In this document: in pieces, positions 15,328 through 24,131 of the stretch | How positions within the stretch are numbered: position 1 is the stretch's first letter | Layout: each line of letters begins with the position of its first letter | Virus record (IMG/VR): IMGVR_UViG_3300033151_000069 | Span: 1-48,138 of that record | DNA length: 48,138 bases | From: a virus | Reading direction: 5' to 3' (one strand) | Program-made: the position numbers and the translations under genes | The notes under the pieces: model-generated | Seen by the model: only the letters and a program-made list of their open reading frames with translations | What the model was told of the DNA's origin: nothing | Database searches by the model: none

Positions 15328-15750
15328 ATGGGAAAACCAGAAGATATTTCAGAACAAAACTGGAATGGGCACACTTGTGATGTAGTAGCGACAGTGGGAA
15401 CTGTCACTGCTGCAGACCGTAAAGGTGTGTCTAGACCAGATGGAGCTTACAAGATTGGTGTATTACCAGCGGGAGCATTGCTCTTAGCTGTATACACTAG
15501 CACTACAAAGTTGTTTGACAAAGCGGCAACTATTGGTGTTGGTGATGGTACAACTGCTGACAAATGGACAGCATCTGCAACTTGTAAAGCAGTAGCGGTT
15601 GTTAAAGGTACGAAAGGCCTTGACAAAATTAGTGATGTAGCTCAAGACATTGTAGCAACAGTCGCTTTGGGTGGATCAGTTGAAGGTCAGGTTGAGGTAA
15701 TCTTCCAGTACATTGATCTTGAGCACAGACGGGGAATGTTTACTGAGTAA
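15328..15750 (+). CDS. Putative head decoration or cement protein
   Basis: This is a 140-residue protein rich in Val, Ala, Thr and Gly (V-A-T-V-G-T-V-T-A-A), with no charge clusters, typical of an all-beta virion protein. The start has GGAG at five bases, right after the capsid stop. The region C-D-V-V-A-T and the alternating hydrophobics suggest an eight- to ten-strand sandwich. Position and composition suggest a decoration protein on the head surface. There is no motif-level proof. Confidence 0.65.
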   Translation: MGKPEDISEQNWNGHTCDVVATVGTVTAADRKGVSRPDGAYKIGVLPAGALLLAVYTSTTKLFDKAATIGVGDGTTADKWTASATCKAVAVVKGTKGLDKISDVAQDIVATVALGGSVEGQVEVIFQYIDLEHRRGMFTE

Positions 15751-15756
15751 TCAGTG

Positions 15757-15793
15757 AGTTTTTCAGCAGGCCATTGGGCCTGCTACTAAAACT
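15757..15793 (+). terminator. Hairpin between capsid block and following genes
   Basis: A perfect 8-base stem AGCAGGCC (15765-15772), loop ATTG, GGCCTGCT (15777-15784) is extended by AGTTTT (15757-15762) pairing with AAAACT (15788-15793). There is no T-run after it on the plus strand. It may partly terminate or protect the abundant capsid transcript from decay, which would set capsid expression above downstream genes. Confidence 0.6.
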
Positions 15794-15810
15794 TATTAAA
15801 GGAGTTTGAT

Positions 15811-15960
15811 ATGCCAACAGTAGAACATGGAGCGTTACTTAACAGCACAGTAGGTGAACACTTAAAGGCTGCAGAAGATGGCGTAATCACATCAGATGCA
15901 CCCGAAGAGACAAAAGTTGAGACTAAGGCAGTAGACCTTAAAGGAACTAAAAATGGATAA
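15811..15960 (+). CDS. Small acidic virion-module protein, 49 aa
   Basis: This short reading frame starts at ATG 15811 with AAAGGAG seven bases upstream. The protein begins M-P-T-V-E-H-G-A-L-L-N and ends in a Lys/Glu/Thr tail. It overlaps the next gene by eight bases. Strong ribosome site, overlap and codon use support it as real. It could be a small head protein. The function is unknown. Confidence 0.7.
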   Translation: MPTVEHGALLNSTVGEHLKAAEDGVITSDAPEETKVETKAVDLKGTKNG

Positions 15961-16177
15961 GAACATTCAAGCAATGCCATTAGGTAGAGGTGATGAAACA
16001 TCTCCTTATACAGTACAACAAACAGATGATGTAGTTGAGTTCACAACAGGTGGAACTGTAACAGTAACACCTGAAGCAGGTACACCAAAAACTACAACAG
16101 TTCTTGCAGGTAGTAGATACTCAATCACTCCTGGAACCAAAACCATCACATTTGGTGGTAAGTTCTCTATAGGATAA
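15953..16177 (+). CDS. Small beta-rich protein, 74 aa
   Basis: The 74-residue protein has Thr/Val/Gly strands (V-V-E-F-T-T-G-G-T-V-T-V-T-P) typical of a small head or decoration protein. The start overlaps the upstream gene by eight bases, with a weak ribosome site inside it. The stop lies three bases before the next start. Similar Gly/Thr beta-strand proteins in this position stabilise heads, but no family is recognised. Confidence 0.68.
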   Translation: MDKNIQAMPLGRGDETSPYTVQQTDDVVEFTTGGTVTVTPEAGTPKTTTVLAGSRYSITPGTKTITFGGKFSIG

Positions 16178-16180
16178 GTT

Positions 16181-16618
16181 ATGAATTTAGGCATGGGATT
16201 AATGGGAAGTAGAAGTGTTGCAGGTGGGGGTGTCTTACCTCACATACCTGCAGTACAGTACTCAGAAATCAACCCGTCAAATCCTGATGGCATATTAGTT
16301 CATTGGGACAGACCTATTACAGCTTCAGCTCACATTAAAGATGCTATATCACTAATCATTAATGGTGGAGCACCTATTCATCCACAAGCAGTAGTAATCC
16401 ACCCCTCAACACCCAATCTTATGGCTATTGTACATCACCCAGACTTTAAGTTAGGTGATGTAGTTACTTGGGCATACAACGACCAACACCCAACTGAGAG
16501 TTTAGTTGATGCAAAAGGTGTAGAGGTAGACAATCAAACATATGGTGTTTCTAACAACTTCATTCCTCCTGTAGGTAATGTAGAATTCAGCAATGCATTT
16601 GATAGTGCATATAACTAA
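16181..16618 (+). CDS. Ig-like virion protein (probable decoration)
   Basis: In this 145-residue protein, residues about 30-125 have the pattern of an Ig-like beta sandwich: P-D-G-I-L-V-H-W-D-R-P-I, P-N-L-M-A-I-V and, at the end, G-D-V-V-T-W-A-Y. This is followed by L-V-D-A-K-G-V-E-V and a Gly-Val-x-N-N, the usual signature of SwmB/cadherin-type repeats. The N-terminus is Gly/Met-rich. It probably coats the head surface and binds weakly to carbohydrate or cells, as Ig-like domains on phages are thought to do. The domain assignment is by eye. Confidence 0.68.
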   Translation: MNLGMGLMGSRSVAGGGVLPHIPAVQYSEINPSNPDGILVHWDRPITASAHIKDAISLIINGGAPIHPQAVVIHPSTPNLMAIVHHPDFKLGDVVTWAYNDQHPTESLVDAKGVEVDNQTYGVSNNFIPPVGNVEFSNAFDSAYN

Positions 16619-16627
16619 GGAGAATAG

Positions 16628-17221
16628 ATGTCAAAAATTTTAGATGATATAGACCTGTTATTACCAGACAATACTGGTGGAGATATAACTGCAGACAAAA
16701 TGAGACAAGCCTTTCATAAAGGTCTAGGTGCAGTTAAGCATTTAACAGTGTCTACAGGTGAAATTGCAGTAGGGATTGCAAGTGGTTTTACTACTATTAA
16801 AACCAATATGTATGCAAACTTGTTTGGTACTGACCTTATGGATGGTAAAGAGCATGTAATCCAACTAATTATGGCACCTGGAAGCCCAGAGATTCCAGAT
16901 GGTGACCCTGCATGGGGTTATATGTTACCTCATGTTGCTGACCAGACAGGTCAACCAATTCGACTAAGAAGTGCAGGACTTGCAGGAACACCTAATGGTG
17001 TTGTAAAACTTTGGATTGAGAAAGGTGCATTTGTAACTATCAAAAAGACAGATGCTCACGACCCAGCTAGTGATTGGGAAGTAACTCATGTAGAGATACC
17101 TGCAAATGGTGGTGCTACTCATGTTACACATGGTTCACACAATGTACCTGCAGCACCAACTGCTGATGGAGAGTATAAGCTTAAAGTTGCAGGAGGTAAA
17201 GCAACATGGGTCATTATCTAA
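16628..17221 (+). CDS. Hypothetical virion-module protein, 197 aa
   Basis: The first 45 residues of this 197-residue protein are helical (I-L-D-D-I-D-L-L-L-P-D, A-F-H-K-G-L-G-A-V-K). The rest is beta-rich with Gly/Pro turns (G-S-P-E-I-P-D-G-D-P-A-W-G-Y) and ends in a small Lys/Gly strand region. This layout suggests a head-fibre or tail-associated trimer. GGAG lies six bases before the ATG. The last 16 bases overlap the lipoprotein gene in another frame. No family is recognised. Confidence 0.65.
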   Translation: MSKILDDIDLLLPDNTGGDITADKMRQAFHKGLGAVKHLTVSTGEIAVGIASGFTTIKTNMYANLFGTDLMDGKEHVIQLIMAPGSPEIPDGDPAWGYMLPHVADQTGQPIRLRSAGLAGTPNGVVKLWIEKGAFVTIKKTDAHDPASDWEVTHVEIPANGGATHVTHGSHNVPAAPTADGEYKLKVAGGKATWVII

Positions 17222-17556
17222 TATTAGCCTTTTGTGTCACTGGGTGTGCTATGCAATCACCCTTAGTTGATACAGAGAATGAGAGAGGTGGTTTTGTAGT
17301 TACCAAGCCACCTATTCAAGTGACATATAGAGGTGATATTTCAGAGATACAGCACAAGCATATGCTTGAGGTGATTGATAAGGTATCTACACTACCATAT
17401 AAAGATTACAAGTTTAATGAGAACCACAATGTTAGGTTGAATAGCATTGATGGTAAGACAGATAAGATTAATATTGACCTAGTGGAAACCACAACTGCTA
17501 AAGTTGATTTTATTGAGGATGTAAACAAACATAAGGCATTACATGAACACCCCTAG
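17206..17556 (+). CDS. Putative lipoprotein, 116 aa
   Basis: The N-terminus M-G-H-Y-L-I-L-A-F-C-V-T-G-C-A-M-Q-S matches a short lipoprotein signal with lipobox V-T-G-C, so Cys14 would be lipidated and the rest exported to the periplasm. The mature part is charged and mixed alpha/beta, without a second membrane span. Candidate roles are a spanin-type lysis component or a superinfection-exclusion lipoprotein. It sits between virion genes, overlaps the upstream gene by 16 bases and the following 34-residue membrane gene by 14. The pair could be a lysis or exclusion module. Confidence 0.68.
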   Translation: MGHYLILAFCVTGCAMQSPLVDTENERGGFVVTKPPIQVTYRGDISEIQHKHMLEVIDKVSTLPYKDYKFNENHNVRLNSIDGKTDKINIDLVETTTAKVDFIEDVNKHKALHEHP

Positions 17557-17647
17557 AATTATACTAGTTGGACTCATTGTACTTGTGATAGGCATGGTCC
17601 TGTCACTAGGTATATGGGAACTAGGTTTAACTCTTAAAGGTAGATAA
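17543..17647 (+). CDS. 34-residue single-span membrane protein
   Basis: This frame starts at ATG 17543, inside the 3' end of the lipoprotein gene. The protein starts M-N-T-P-R, has a hydrophobic span of about 18 residues (I-I-L-V-G-L-I-V-L-V-I-G-M-V-L) and ends with L-T-L-K-G-R. Length and layout resemble small holin-like or membrane-anchoring peptides. The overlap with the lipoprotein gene and the lack of other obvious holins make a lysis role possible. Ribosome binding is weak (ATTACATG context), so translation is probably coupled. Confidence 0.6.
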   Translation: MNTPRIILVGLIVLVIGMVLSLGIWELGLTLKGR

Positions 17648-17900
17648 TTGGCATAGAATAAGACCAATGCTTCAATAACAAATATTCAGCAATATGTAAG
17701 TCCAGAAGCGAACATAAAAACTAGGAACTACATTATGTGGTTGAGGCGTAAGACCTTATGATCTTTAAAAACTCAGACTCATAAAGGAGTCAATGAATAG
17801 ATCGCTTCAGTTGAAGCAGTCAAAGAGCATTGGTTTCATATGGGTTTGGCCTTAAATTAAACTAGGCATGGGTTAAACCATGCCACCCTAAAGGAAGAGT
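17648..17900 (+). other. Intergenic region with hairpin and a possible 20-residue leader peptide
   Basis: This is 253 bases without a normal gene. A reading frame of 20 codons (17793-17855) starts after AAAGGAG and ends I-W-V-W-P. After it, GGCATGG (17865-17871) pairs with CCATGCC (17878-17884) over a 6-base loop, 16 bases before the next start codon. This is a layout that could regulate translation of the 274-residue gene. A weaker dyad ATTGG/CCAAT lies near 17647-17670. No tRNA cloverleaf was found. Confidence 0.5.
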
Positions 17901-18725
17901 ATGCACCACTTAATTCTAGCACTATTATTAACTATAAGTACATTAGCTAGCACTTGTACTGTCAAAATTGTTGACAACAAGTACAATGTTAGCATAGTAT
18001 CAGATGTACCCAGAGTACCAAGCGTTGACGCAGTAGTACCAATTCCAGTCAAAGTACCCATAGTTAAAGATAGCTTCTACAATATGTGTATTATATACTA
18101 TAACAAACCTCAAGATTCAAGGCCTGTGGCAGGTAGTCATGTTAGCTTTATTGGAGAAGGTTGGAGGGTGGAGGAGATTACAGGCAAGGCTGGGTGTGTT
18201 ACAACTATCCTACCTTCAGATGCAAACTTCACCATTCATGCTACCAATCCAGAAGCTAATAATACAATCTCCAGATTAAATGGTCATATCACCTCAGCAA
18301 AACGAGGTCAACTGCTTAGCAATAAAGGTGAGAGAGTTATGCCTTTTGAAGATGGAGTATTACACATCTCAAACTATACTATAGAGGCAGGGGTTAAAGA
18401 ACATAAGATTGCAGACATAAATCACTTCTGGTTGATATCTGATCTAAAGGTAGCTAAACATAGTATAGTTCTCCATGTACCAACAATTCCAGGCACAGAG
18501 TATGAAGTCAAACTAAAGATAGACAGAGCTGTATGGGTTTTCTTTAGTGATAGTTCAAGAACAAGCAATCCCGCTAAACTTACAGTTGTAAATAAAGATC
18601 ATATCATAACCATAGATAAGTTCAAGGCAACTAAAACAGAGACAAGGTTGTATTTCCAGCCTAAGACTGCTCACAAGACAACTGTTGAGGTTATATCTAT
18701 CAAAAAAGTGGAGGCACACAAATGA
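17901..18725 (+). CDS. Exported protein of unknown function, 274 aa
   Basis: The N-terminal 21 residues (M-H-H-L-I-L-A-L-L-L-T-I-S-T-L-A-S-T-C) look like a Sec signal peptide. The lipobox position has T before Cys, so lipidation is uncertain. The mature part is beta-rich, with V-P-I-P-V-K-V-P repeats near residue 45 and an Ig-like look in the second half. A phage protein with a signal peptide in the virion module is odd. It may alter the envelope of the infected cell, as superinfection-exclusion and receptor-blocking proteins do. AAAGGAAG precedes the ATG. It overlaps the next gene by four bases (ATGA). Confidence 0.7.
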   Translation: MHHLILALLLTISTLASTCTVKIVDNKYNVSIVSDVPRVPSVDAVVPIPVKVPIVKDSFYNMCIIYYNKPQDSRPVAGSHVSFIGEGWRVEEITGKAGCVTTILPSDANFTIHATNPEANNTISRLNGHITSAKRGQLLSNKGERVMPFEDGVLHISNYTIEAGVKEHKIADINHFWLISDLKVAKHSIVLHVPTIPGTEYEVKLKIDRAVWVFFSDSSRTSNPAKLTVVNKDHIITIDKFKATKTETRLYFQPKTAHKTTVEVISIKKVEAHK

Positions 18726-19540
18726 CATTTAATGATGTAATAGAAGCAATCAACTATAAGGTAGAGAATTCAAACTTCGCTAGATTTGGATTAGCTCAAA
18801 TTATTACTGAGATGAATAATACTTACAGAGATTTAGCTAACAAAACTAGTCTGTTTGAAACTCATGACTATATGCCACTAGCAGAGAATAAGGTTGAGTA
18901 TACACTGCCTAACCGAATTGAGAGACCTACAAGAGCTATATACAGAGGAGAAAAGATTGAGTTTGTATCTCAAGAAGATATGGATTTACACTTTCCTAAA
19001 TGGGAGTCTGAGTTAACTGAAGCTGAGTTAAAGTTTTTAGTATATAACAACCTATCAGATAGACTGGTTAAACCTTATCCTATCTTAACTGATACACAGT
19101 TACACCCAGCACTATCTGACTTGTTGTTACTAGGGGAGCTTAGTAACACATCCAATGAGTACATTAGCTATTTATACTTACATACACCAACAGGTGCTAA
19201 GTTTACAGCAGACAAACCTTTAGGTACTGTAGCAGGCTACAGTCTAACTGAGGTTGTTACGGTGTATGGAGCATATATTCCAGAAAGAGTTAAAGAATCA
19301 AACTTAGACTCATCTGACTTATTTATGAGTGAGATCAATGTAAATGCACTAATTTATGGTACTGCAGGTAACTTACTCATCTCCTCTGGTAGAACAGAGA
19401 ACATTGAGAAGGGTAAGTCATACTTACAGATGTATGGGTTAGATGAGACTGAAGTCCAAGCAATTAAGAAGAAAGACTTCACAGGTGGCTTTAGAAATAC
19501 AGCTAAGACAGACAGATACAGAACACCATTTGACAGATAA
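18722..19540 (+). CDS. Head-tail connector / adaptor protein (probable)
   Basis: The 272-residue protein is all-helical at the start (M-T-F-N-D-V-I-E-A-I-N-Y-K-V) and mixed later. The N-terminus resembles podovirus adaptor proteins such as T7 gp11, which begin with a helix of this kind and join portal to tail. It overlaps the upstream gene by four bases and lies ahead of the fibre genes, a place where adaptor genes are common. The family is not fixed; role confidence is moderate. Confidence 0.6.
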   Translation: MTFNDVIEAINYKVENSNFARFGLAQIITEMNNTYRDLANKTSLFETHDYMPLAENKVEYTLPNRIERPTRAIYRGEKIEFVSQEDMDLHFPKWESELTEAELKFLVYNNLSDRLVKPYPILTDTQLHPALSDLLLLGELSNTSNEYISYLYLHTPTGAKFTADKPLGTVAGYSLTEVVTVYGAYIPERVKESNLDSSDLFMSEINVNALIYGTAGNLLISSGRTENIEKGKSYLQMYGLDETEVQAIKKKDFTGGFRNTAKTDRYRTPFDR

Positions 19541-19549
19541 GGAGCAGAC

Positions 19550-22500
19550 ATGGCAAAGATTAAACAGGTAGGGGATGAATACCAGGTTGAGTTTACAAGA
19601 CTAGGTCTTGAGGATTTATTCTGGGGTGAAGGTATTAGAACAGTTACTAGATTTGGTCAGGAGTTCACAGTCCATGAGATTAATGCCAAGAACTTACCTT
19701 TTGAACAAGGTAAGACTTTGCAGGAAGTACTTGACCTTAAGTACCCAGGTATTGAAGCAGTAGCATCAGAACTTCCACACTTAGTTCAGGTTAATGAACA
19801 TCTGCCTGAAATCATGGCGGTAAAGTCCTCCTTAGATAGCTGGAAGCAGTTAGGTGTTGCAGCAACCTTAGGGCAAACAACTGGTGTTGTATTTGACTCA
19901 TCTGCAAACTCACTTGTCTTTACTATTGAGCAAGGACCTATTGGTCCACAAGGTATTGCAGGCCCAGCAGGTCCTATGGGTTATGGTATTAGAATTTTGG
20001 GTCAAGATACCTATGCTAATATCATTCTTAAGCCTAGCCCAGTTAAAGGTGATATATGGATTGCTACAGACTCCTCTGCTTCTCATGGAATAAATAGTGC
20101 TATTCTATGGTCAGGAACTGCTTGGTTAGCACTACCTGAACTAAAAGGTCCAGAAGGCTTAGAAGGTCCTATGGGTCCAACAGGTTCCGTAGGTCCAGAT
20201 GGCCCACAAGGTATTAATGGTATAGAAGGTGCCCAAGGTCAGACAGGTCTAACTGGTCAAACTGGTGCAGATGGGCCTAGAGGTTACACAGGAGACAAAG
20301 GTGCTCAATCAACTGTACCAGGACCTGTGGGACCTCATGGAGCCCAAGGTATAGCAGGTTCTAGAGGTATTCAGGGTATAGCAGGTCAGGGTATTAGACT
20401 TCTGTCACCTGTGCCTGGCTCAACTGACTTACCATTACTTGGTAATATGGGTGGAGATGCTAGAGTAGCAGTTGACACAAGTGTATTATACATTTGGGGT
20501 TATGGAACTTGGCATGCAACTAGTATTATTTCAGGACCTGCAGGACCACTAGGTGCTAGAGGCTCAGAGGGTCCAGTAGGTATGCCAGGACTATTAGGTC
20601 CTAGAGGTGGTCAAGGTGATATTGGTCCAACAGGTCCAAGAGGCCTTAGAGGATTCCCAGGTGTTAATGGGCCTAGAGGTAATGCAGGATTAGTAGGCCC
20701 ACAAGGTATACAAGGTGTGCATGGTACTCAAGGAGTTCCAGGTCAAAGAGGCCTACAAGGTGTTCAAGGAACTGGTGTAGTTATAAAAGGTGCTGATGCA
20801 AGAGCAACCATTGAAGCTAAACTAGGTCATGCAGGTGATATGTGGCTCATTAAGAGTACAGGGACAGACAATGGCCATGGACTTATTAGTGATGGTGGTG
20901 GTGCTGGACATTTACACTGGAAGTATGTAGGAGCAATCCAAGGTCCTTCAGGTGTTGATGGTGCAGATGGGTCAAATGGTACTAATGGTATTTCTGCTTA
21001 TCAAGCTTGGTTAGATGCAGGTGGAGTAGGTGGAGTAGGTGATTTCTTAACTGAATTAAAAGGCCTTAAAGGTGAGCATGGAGATGAGGGTGTTAGAGGT
21101 GAGCTAGGTCCAAGAGGTATGGCAGGCCCAGAAGGTCCACTAGGACCAGCTGGTGGACAAGGTGCACCTGGAGTAAGTGGACCAAGAGGTCCAGCAGGTA
21201 ATACAGGTCTTAGAGGTATCCAAGGTAATCCAGGTCCTGTAGGTGACCATGGAATAGCAGGTCCTCAAGGTAATGCAGGTCAAAAAGGTGATATGGGAAC
21301 AACTGGTCCAAGAGGTGATATAGGTATCACAGGAGCAGTAGGTTCACCAGGTCCAAGAGGTAAAGTAGGTCATGATGGACAAGATGGACTCAGAGGACCT
21401 CAGGGTACAGAAGGTCCAACTGGTCATACAGGTGTTAAGGGTGATGTAGGCCTAGGTATCAAAATAGCAGGTGTAGTGCCAGATGCAGGTAGTTTACCAA
21501 CAGCTGGAACTGTAGTAGGTGAAGCTCACTTAGCCTCAGACTCAGGTAACTTATGGGTTTGGGATGGTACTCAATGGTTGGAGGCTGGTCATGTAAGAGG
21601 TCCAGCAGGTAACCAAGGTGTTCCAGGTCATGCAGGCCCAACAGGAGCAGAAGGACCTCAAGGAGTTCCAGGTTCTAATGGTGCTCATGGATCAGATGGT
21701 CCAGCAGGAGCAACTGGTCAACAAGGTACTACAGGAACAACTGGTTCAACAGGTTCAACAGGTGCTGCAGGTGTAATGGGTAAAACAGGTCCTCAAGGTA
21801 ATGTAGGTTTAGCAGGTGCAAAAGGTGATGAGGGGCCTATGGGTCCAAAAGGTCCTGCCTCAGTTGCTACGGGTATGACATTTAAAGGTGTGGGAACACA
21901 TCCTGTAACTGGTGTTATAGGTGACTTGTGGATCTCAACTAGTGGTGTAGGAATTGTTAATGTAGATGGAGCATCAGACTGGCAGACACTTGGACCTGTA
22001 ACTAATGTGGTAGGTCAAGATGGTCATGATGGAGCAACTGGAGCAACTGGGCCTAAAGGTGACAGAGGTGTAGAAGGTATCCAAGGACCTGATGGTCACA
22101 CTGGTGGTACAGGCTTAAAAGGTTCACCAGGCCAAGATGGGTCAGCAGGACTTGTTGGTGCAAGAGGTCCAGATGGTCATGCTGGTCCAGAAGGAGTACA
22201 AGGTCCAACTGGTTCAGCAGGAGTAGAAGGTCCTAGAGGAGCTAAAGGTTTGACTGGTTCAGGTATTCACTTCATTGGTGCCTTAGCTGATGAGACTGCA
22301 CTTCATGCACTTCAAACGCCTGAGCTAGGTGCCTCATACTTAGTTCTTAGCACTGGTAGTATGTGGATATTTGATAGTCCAACTCCTCCACATGATCCAA
22401 TAAATGCTAGTTGGCATGAATTAGGTCATGTGCAAGGTCCAGAAGGAACTAAAGGTTTAGATGGAGTTCAAGGTCCTAGAGGTTTACAAGGTCATGAAGG

Positions 22501-23047
22501 TCCTACAGGTCAACCAGGTCATAAAGGTGATGTAGGTCCAGAAGGACCTGCAGGTCCAAGGGGACCTAATGGCCTCACAGGTGGAGAAGGCCCAAGAGGT
22601 GGGACTGGTACACAAGGACCTAAAGGTGATCCAGGTTTAGTAGGTAGAGATGGTGTAGATGGTGTAGATGGAGTTCAAGGCTCAACTGGTCCTAAAGGTG
22701 ACCAAGGTGCAACAGGAACTGCTGGACCTAAAGGGGCTAATGGTTCTCAAGGAGCCTTAGGTCCAATAGGTCATGATGGTATCCAAGGTATCAAAGGTGA
22801 TGTAGGAGCTAAAGGAGCAACAGGAACTGCTGGACATACACCAGTATTAGTATGGGCAACACAAGCAGAAGTCGATGCAGGTACTGTAGTTAATAAACTA
22901 GTGAAACCTAATACATTGAAACATGCTAGTTGGTTGCAGAGCTTAGTTCATAAGAATCAGAATGCAACTAGCACTGTTGCTGGACTAGTTAAAATGAGAG
23001 TTGCAGGTGGAGTTCTATACCTGACAAATACAGGAGCTAACGCATGA
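19550..23047 (+). CDS. Collagen-like tail fibre with intervening beta modules
   Basis: The 1165-residue protein has long Gly-X-Y collagen repeats (G-P-X, G-A-X, G-I-Q forms) from about residue 130 to 1095. They are interrupted by six similar non-collagen modules at about 145-200, 281-327, 407-462, 635-680, 776-819 and 904-960. Each contains a W or L-W-x-W-type strand pair (for example G-N-L-W-V-W-D-G-T-Q-W-L) and returns to G-P-x. A shorter module (S-A-Y-Q-A-W-L near 482) is a standard phage-fibre linker. The C-terminus has the T-Q-A-E-V-D-A-G-T type motif of fibre foldon regions. The protein should form a long trimeric fibre. It starts with GGAG at five bases. Confidence 0.88.
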   Translation: MAKIKQVGDEYQVEFTRLGLEDLFWGEGIRTVTRFGQEFTVHEINAKNLPFEQGKTLQEVLDLKYPGIEAVASELPHLVQVNEHLPEIMAVKSSLDSWKQLGVAATLGQTTGVVFDSSANSLVFTIEQGPIGPQGIAGPAGPMGYGIRILGQDTYANIILKPSPVKGDIWIATDSSASHGINSAILWSGTAWLALPELKGPEGLEGPMGPTGSVGPDGPQGINGIEGAQGQTGLTGQTGADGPRGYTGDKGAQSTVPGPVGPHGAQGIAGSRGIQGIAGQGIRLLSPVPGSTDLPLLGNMGGDARVAVDTSVLYIWGYGTWHATSIISGPAGPLGARGSEGPVGMPGLLGPRGGQGDIGPTGPRGLRGFPGVNGPRGNAGLVGPQGIQGVHGTQGVPGQRGLQGVQGTGVVIKGADARATIEAKLGHAGDMWLIKSTGTDNGHGLISDGGGAGHLHWKYVGAIQGPSGVDGADGSNGTNGISAYQAWLDAGGVGGVGDFLTELKGLKGEHGDEGVRGELGPRGMAGPEGPLGPAGGQGAPGVSGPRGPAGNTGLRGIQGNPGPVGDHGIAGPQGNAGQKGDMGTTGPRGDIGITGAVGSPGPRGKVGHDGQDGLRGPQGTEGPTGHTGVKGDVGLGIKIAGVVPDAGSLPTAGTVVGEAHLASDSGNLWVWDGTQWLEAGHVRGPAGNQGVPGHAGPTGAEGPQGVPGSNGAHGSDGPAGATGQQGTTGTTGSTGSTGAAGVMGKTGPQGNVGLAGAKGDEGPMGPKGPASVATGMTFKGVGTHPVTGVIGDLWISTSGVGIVNVDGASDWQTLGPVTNVVGQDGHDGATGATGPKGDRGVEGIQGPDGHTGGTGLKGSPGQDGSAGLVGARGPDGHAGPEGVQGPTGSAGVEGPRGAKGLTGSGIHFIGALADETALHALQTPELGASYLVLSTGSMWIFDSPTPPHDPINASWHELGHVQGPEGTKGLDGVQGPRGLQGHEGPTGQPGHKGDVGPEGPAGPRGPNGLTGGEGPRGGTGTQGPKGDPGLVGRDGVDGVDGVQGSTGPKGDQGATGTAGPKGANGSQGALGPIGHDGIQGIKGDVGAKGATGTAGHTPVLVWATQAEVDAGTVVNKLVKPNTLKHASWLQSLVHKNQNATSTVAGLVKMRVAGGVLYLTNTGANA

Positions 23048-24117
23048 CAGTAGTACAACCAGCCATACATAATGTCCATGGCAATGGAATAGACGTCAAT
23101 GAGATCCGGGCTAATGGCGCGGTTGTATGGCGTAAAGAAATAACTATAAATGTCTCTGATGGTTATGGAGGATCAGGAGGCCTTAATGTAAAGGCCCTGA
23201 TTGATAAGTATAATCCTCACCATGCACTATACATTAAGGTTAAGTTAGACTATAGAGTGCAGAAACTTGTTAGTGGAAACCTTGCAGGTCTTCATGTGAC
23301 AGTAGAAGTTCCTGCACCCACAACTGCTCTCAAGTGGCCAGGTATTTATGGTGCAACTCCTGGAGGTACAGCTGTGGCATTATCTAGCCCACTTAAATTA
23401 ATTAACAAAGGTTTTTTATTTGCAGGTGGAGGTAATGGTGGTAAAGGTGGTACAGGTCACTTAGGTGTTACAGGTGGTGTAGGTACCCATGCAAGTAACA
23501 AAACAGTTACGACTACCCATACTAAAGCTTATAATAGTAACACTGGTAAAGCATGGGCAGTAAAATTAGCTGGTATGTACTCAACCTCAACTGTTTGGGG
23601 ACAGTCTCATTCGGGAAATCCTGGGTCAGTCAAAGGTGGACGTGGAACAATCACAAAAGGTGGATTATTCTCACAAGCAGGTGGTTTTTATTGGTACAGC
23701 ACAGTTGAGCACTATACAACATCACAACTATATAGAGGTGGAGCTGGTGGTGCTGGTGGTCGTGGAGGTAATGGTGGTGCAGGTGGAGCTGGTGGACTTG
23801 GTTCACATGGCTTTACAAACTCTGTTGCAGGTCATGCAGGTGCCAGTGGTGCTGGAGGCCATGGAGGTTCAAGAGGACACCCATCTAGTCCTGCAGGAGG
23901 CTATACAGGTGGTACAGGTAAGACTGGTGGTAGAGGTTACACTGGTGGTGCTGGAGGTCATGGTGGTGACTGGGGCGTAGCAGGTACCAAAGGTGCTAGA
24001 GGTCAGGGCAGTGGTAGTTATGGAGCAAATGGAACAGCTGGTGGTAAGGCTATAACTGGTAAAAGGTTCTTGGTTTCAGGGTCAGTTACAGGTAATGCAC
24101 GTGGTGCTATAGTTTAA
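23044..24117 (+). CDS. Glycine-rich tail adhesin (polyglycine II type)
   Basis: In this 357-residue protein, residues 1-120 form a beta domain beginning M-T-V-V-Q-P-A-I-H-N-V-H. From about residue 128 to 340 it is dominated by Gly-Gly-X and Gly-X-Gly words (G-G-A-G-G-A-G-G-R-G-G-N-G-G-A-G-G). This composition is typical of polyglycine type II sandwiches found in gp38-like adhesins that bind outer-membrane proteins. Between the Gly tracts are short variable loops, which would hold receptor specificity. It overlaps the long fibre gene by four bases and is followed by a collar-type fibre. The adhesin role is inferred. Confidence 0.75.
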   Translation: MTVVQPAIHNVHGNGIDVNEIRANGAVVWRKEITINVSDGYGGSGGLNVKALIDKYNPHHALYIKVKLDYRVQKLVSGNLAGLHVTVEVPAPTTALKWPGIYGATPGGTAVALSSPLKLINKGFLFAGGGNGGKGGTGHLGVTGGVGTHASNKTVTTTHTKAYNSNTGKAWAVKLAGMYSTSTVWGQSHSGNPGSVKGGRGTITKGGLFSQAGGFYWYSTVEHYTTSQLYRGGAGGAGGRGGNGGAGGAGGLGSHGFTNSVAGHAGASGAGGHGGSRGHPSSPAGGYTGGTGKTGGRGYTGGAGGHGGDWGVAGTKGARGQGSGSYGANGTAGGKAITGKRFLVSGSVTGNARGAIV

Positions 24118-24131
24118 TTAAAGGAGATAAA

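Noticed and set aside
17648-17900. Possible tRNA or small structured RNA
   Set aside because: I could not draw a cloverleaf with a proper acceptor stem or T-loop. Only a small hairpin and a short leader frame are supported.
19900-22850. Dense short direct repeats resembling a CRISPR or tandem-repeat array
   Set aside because: They are the in-frame Gly-X-Y codons of the collagen-like fibre; no spacer-repeat structure.
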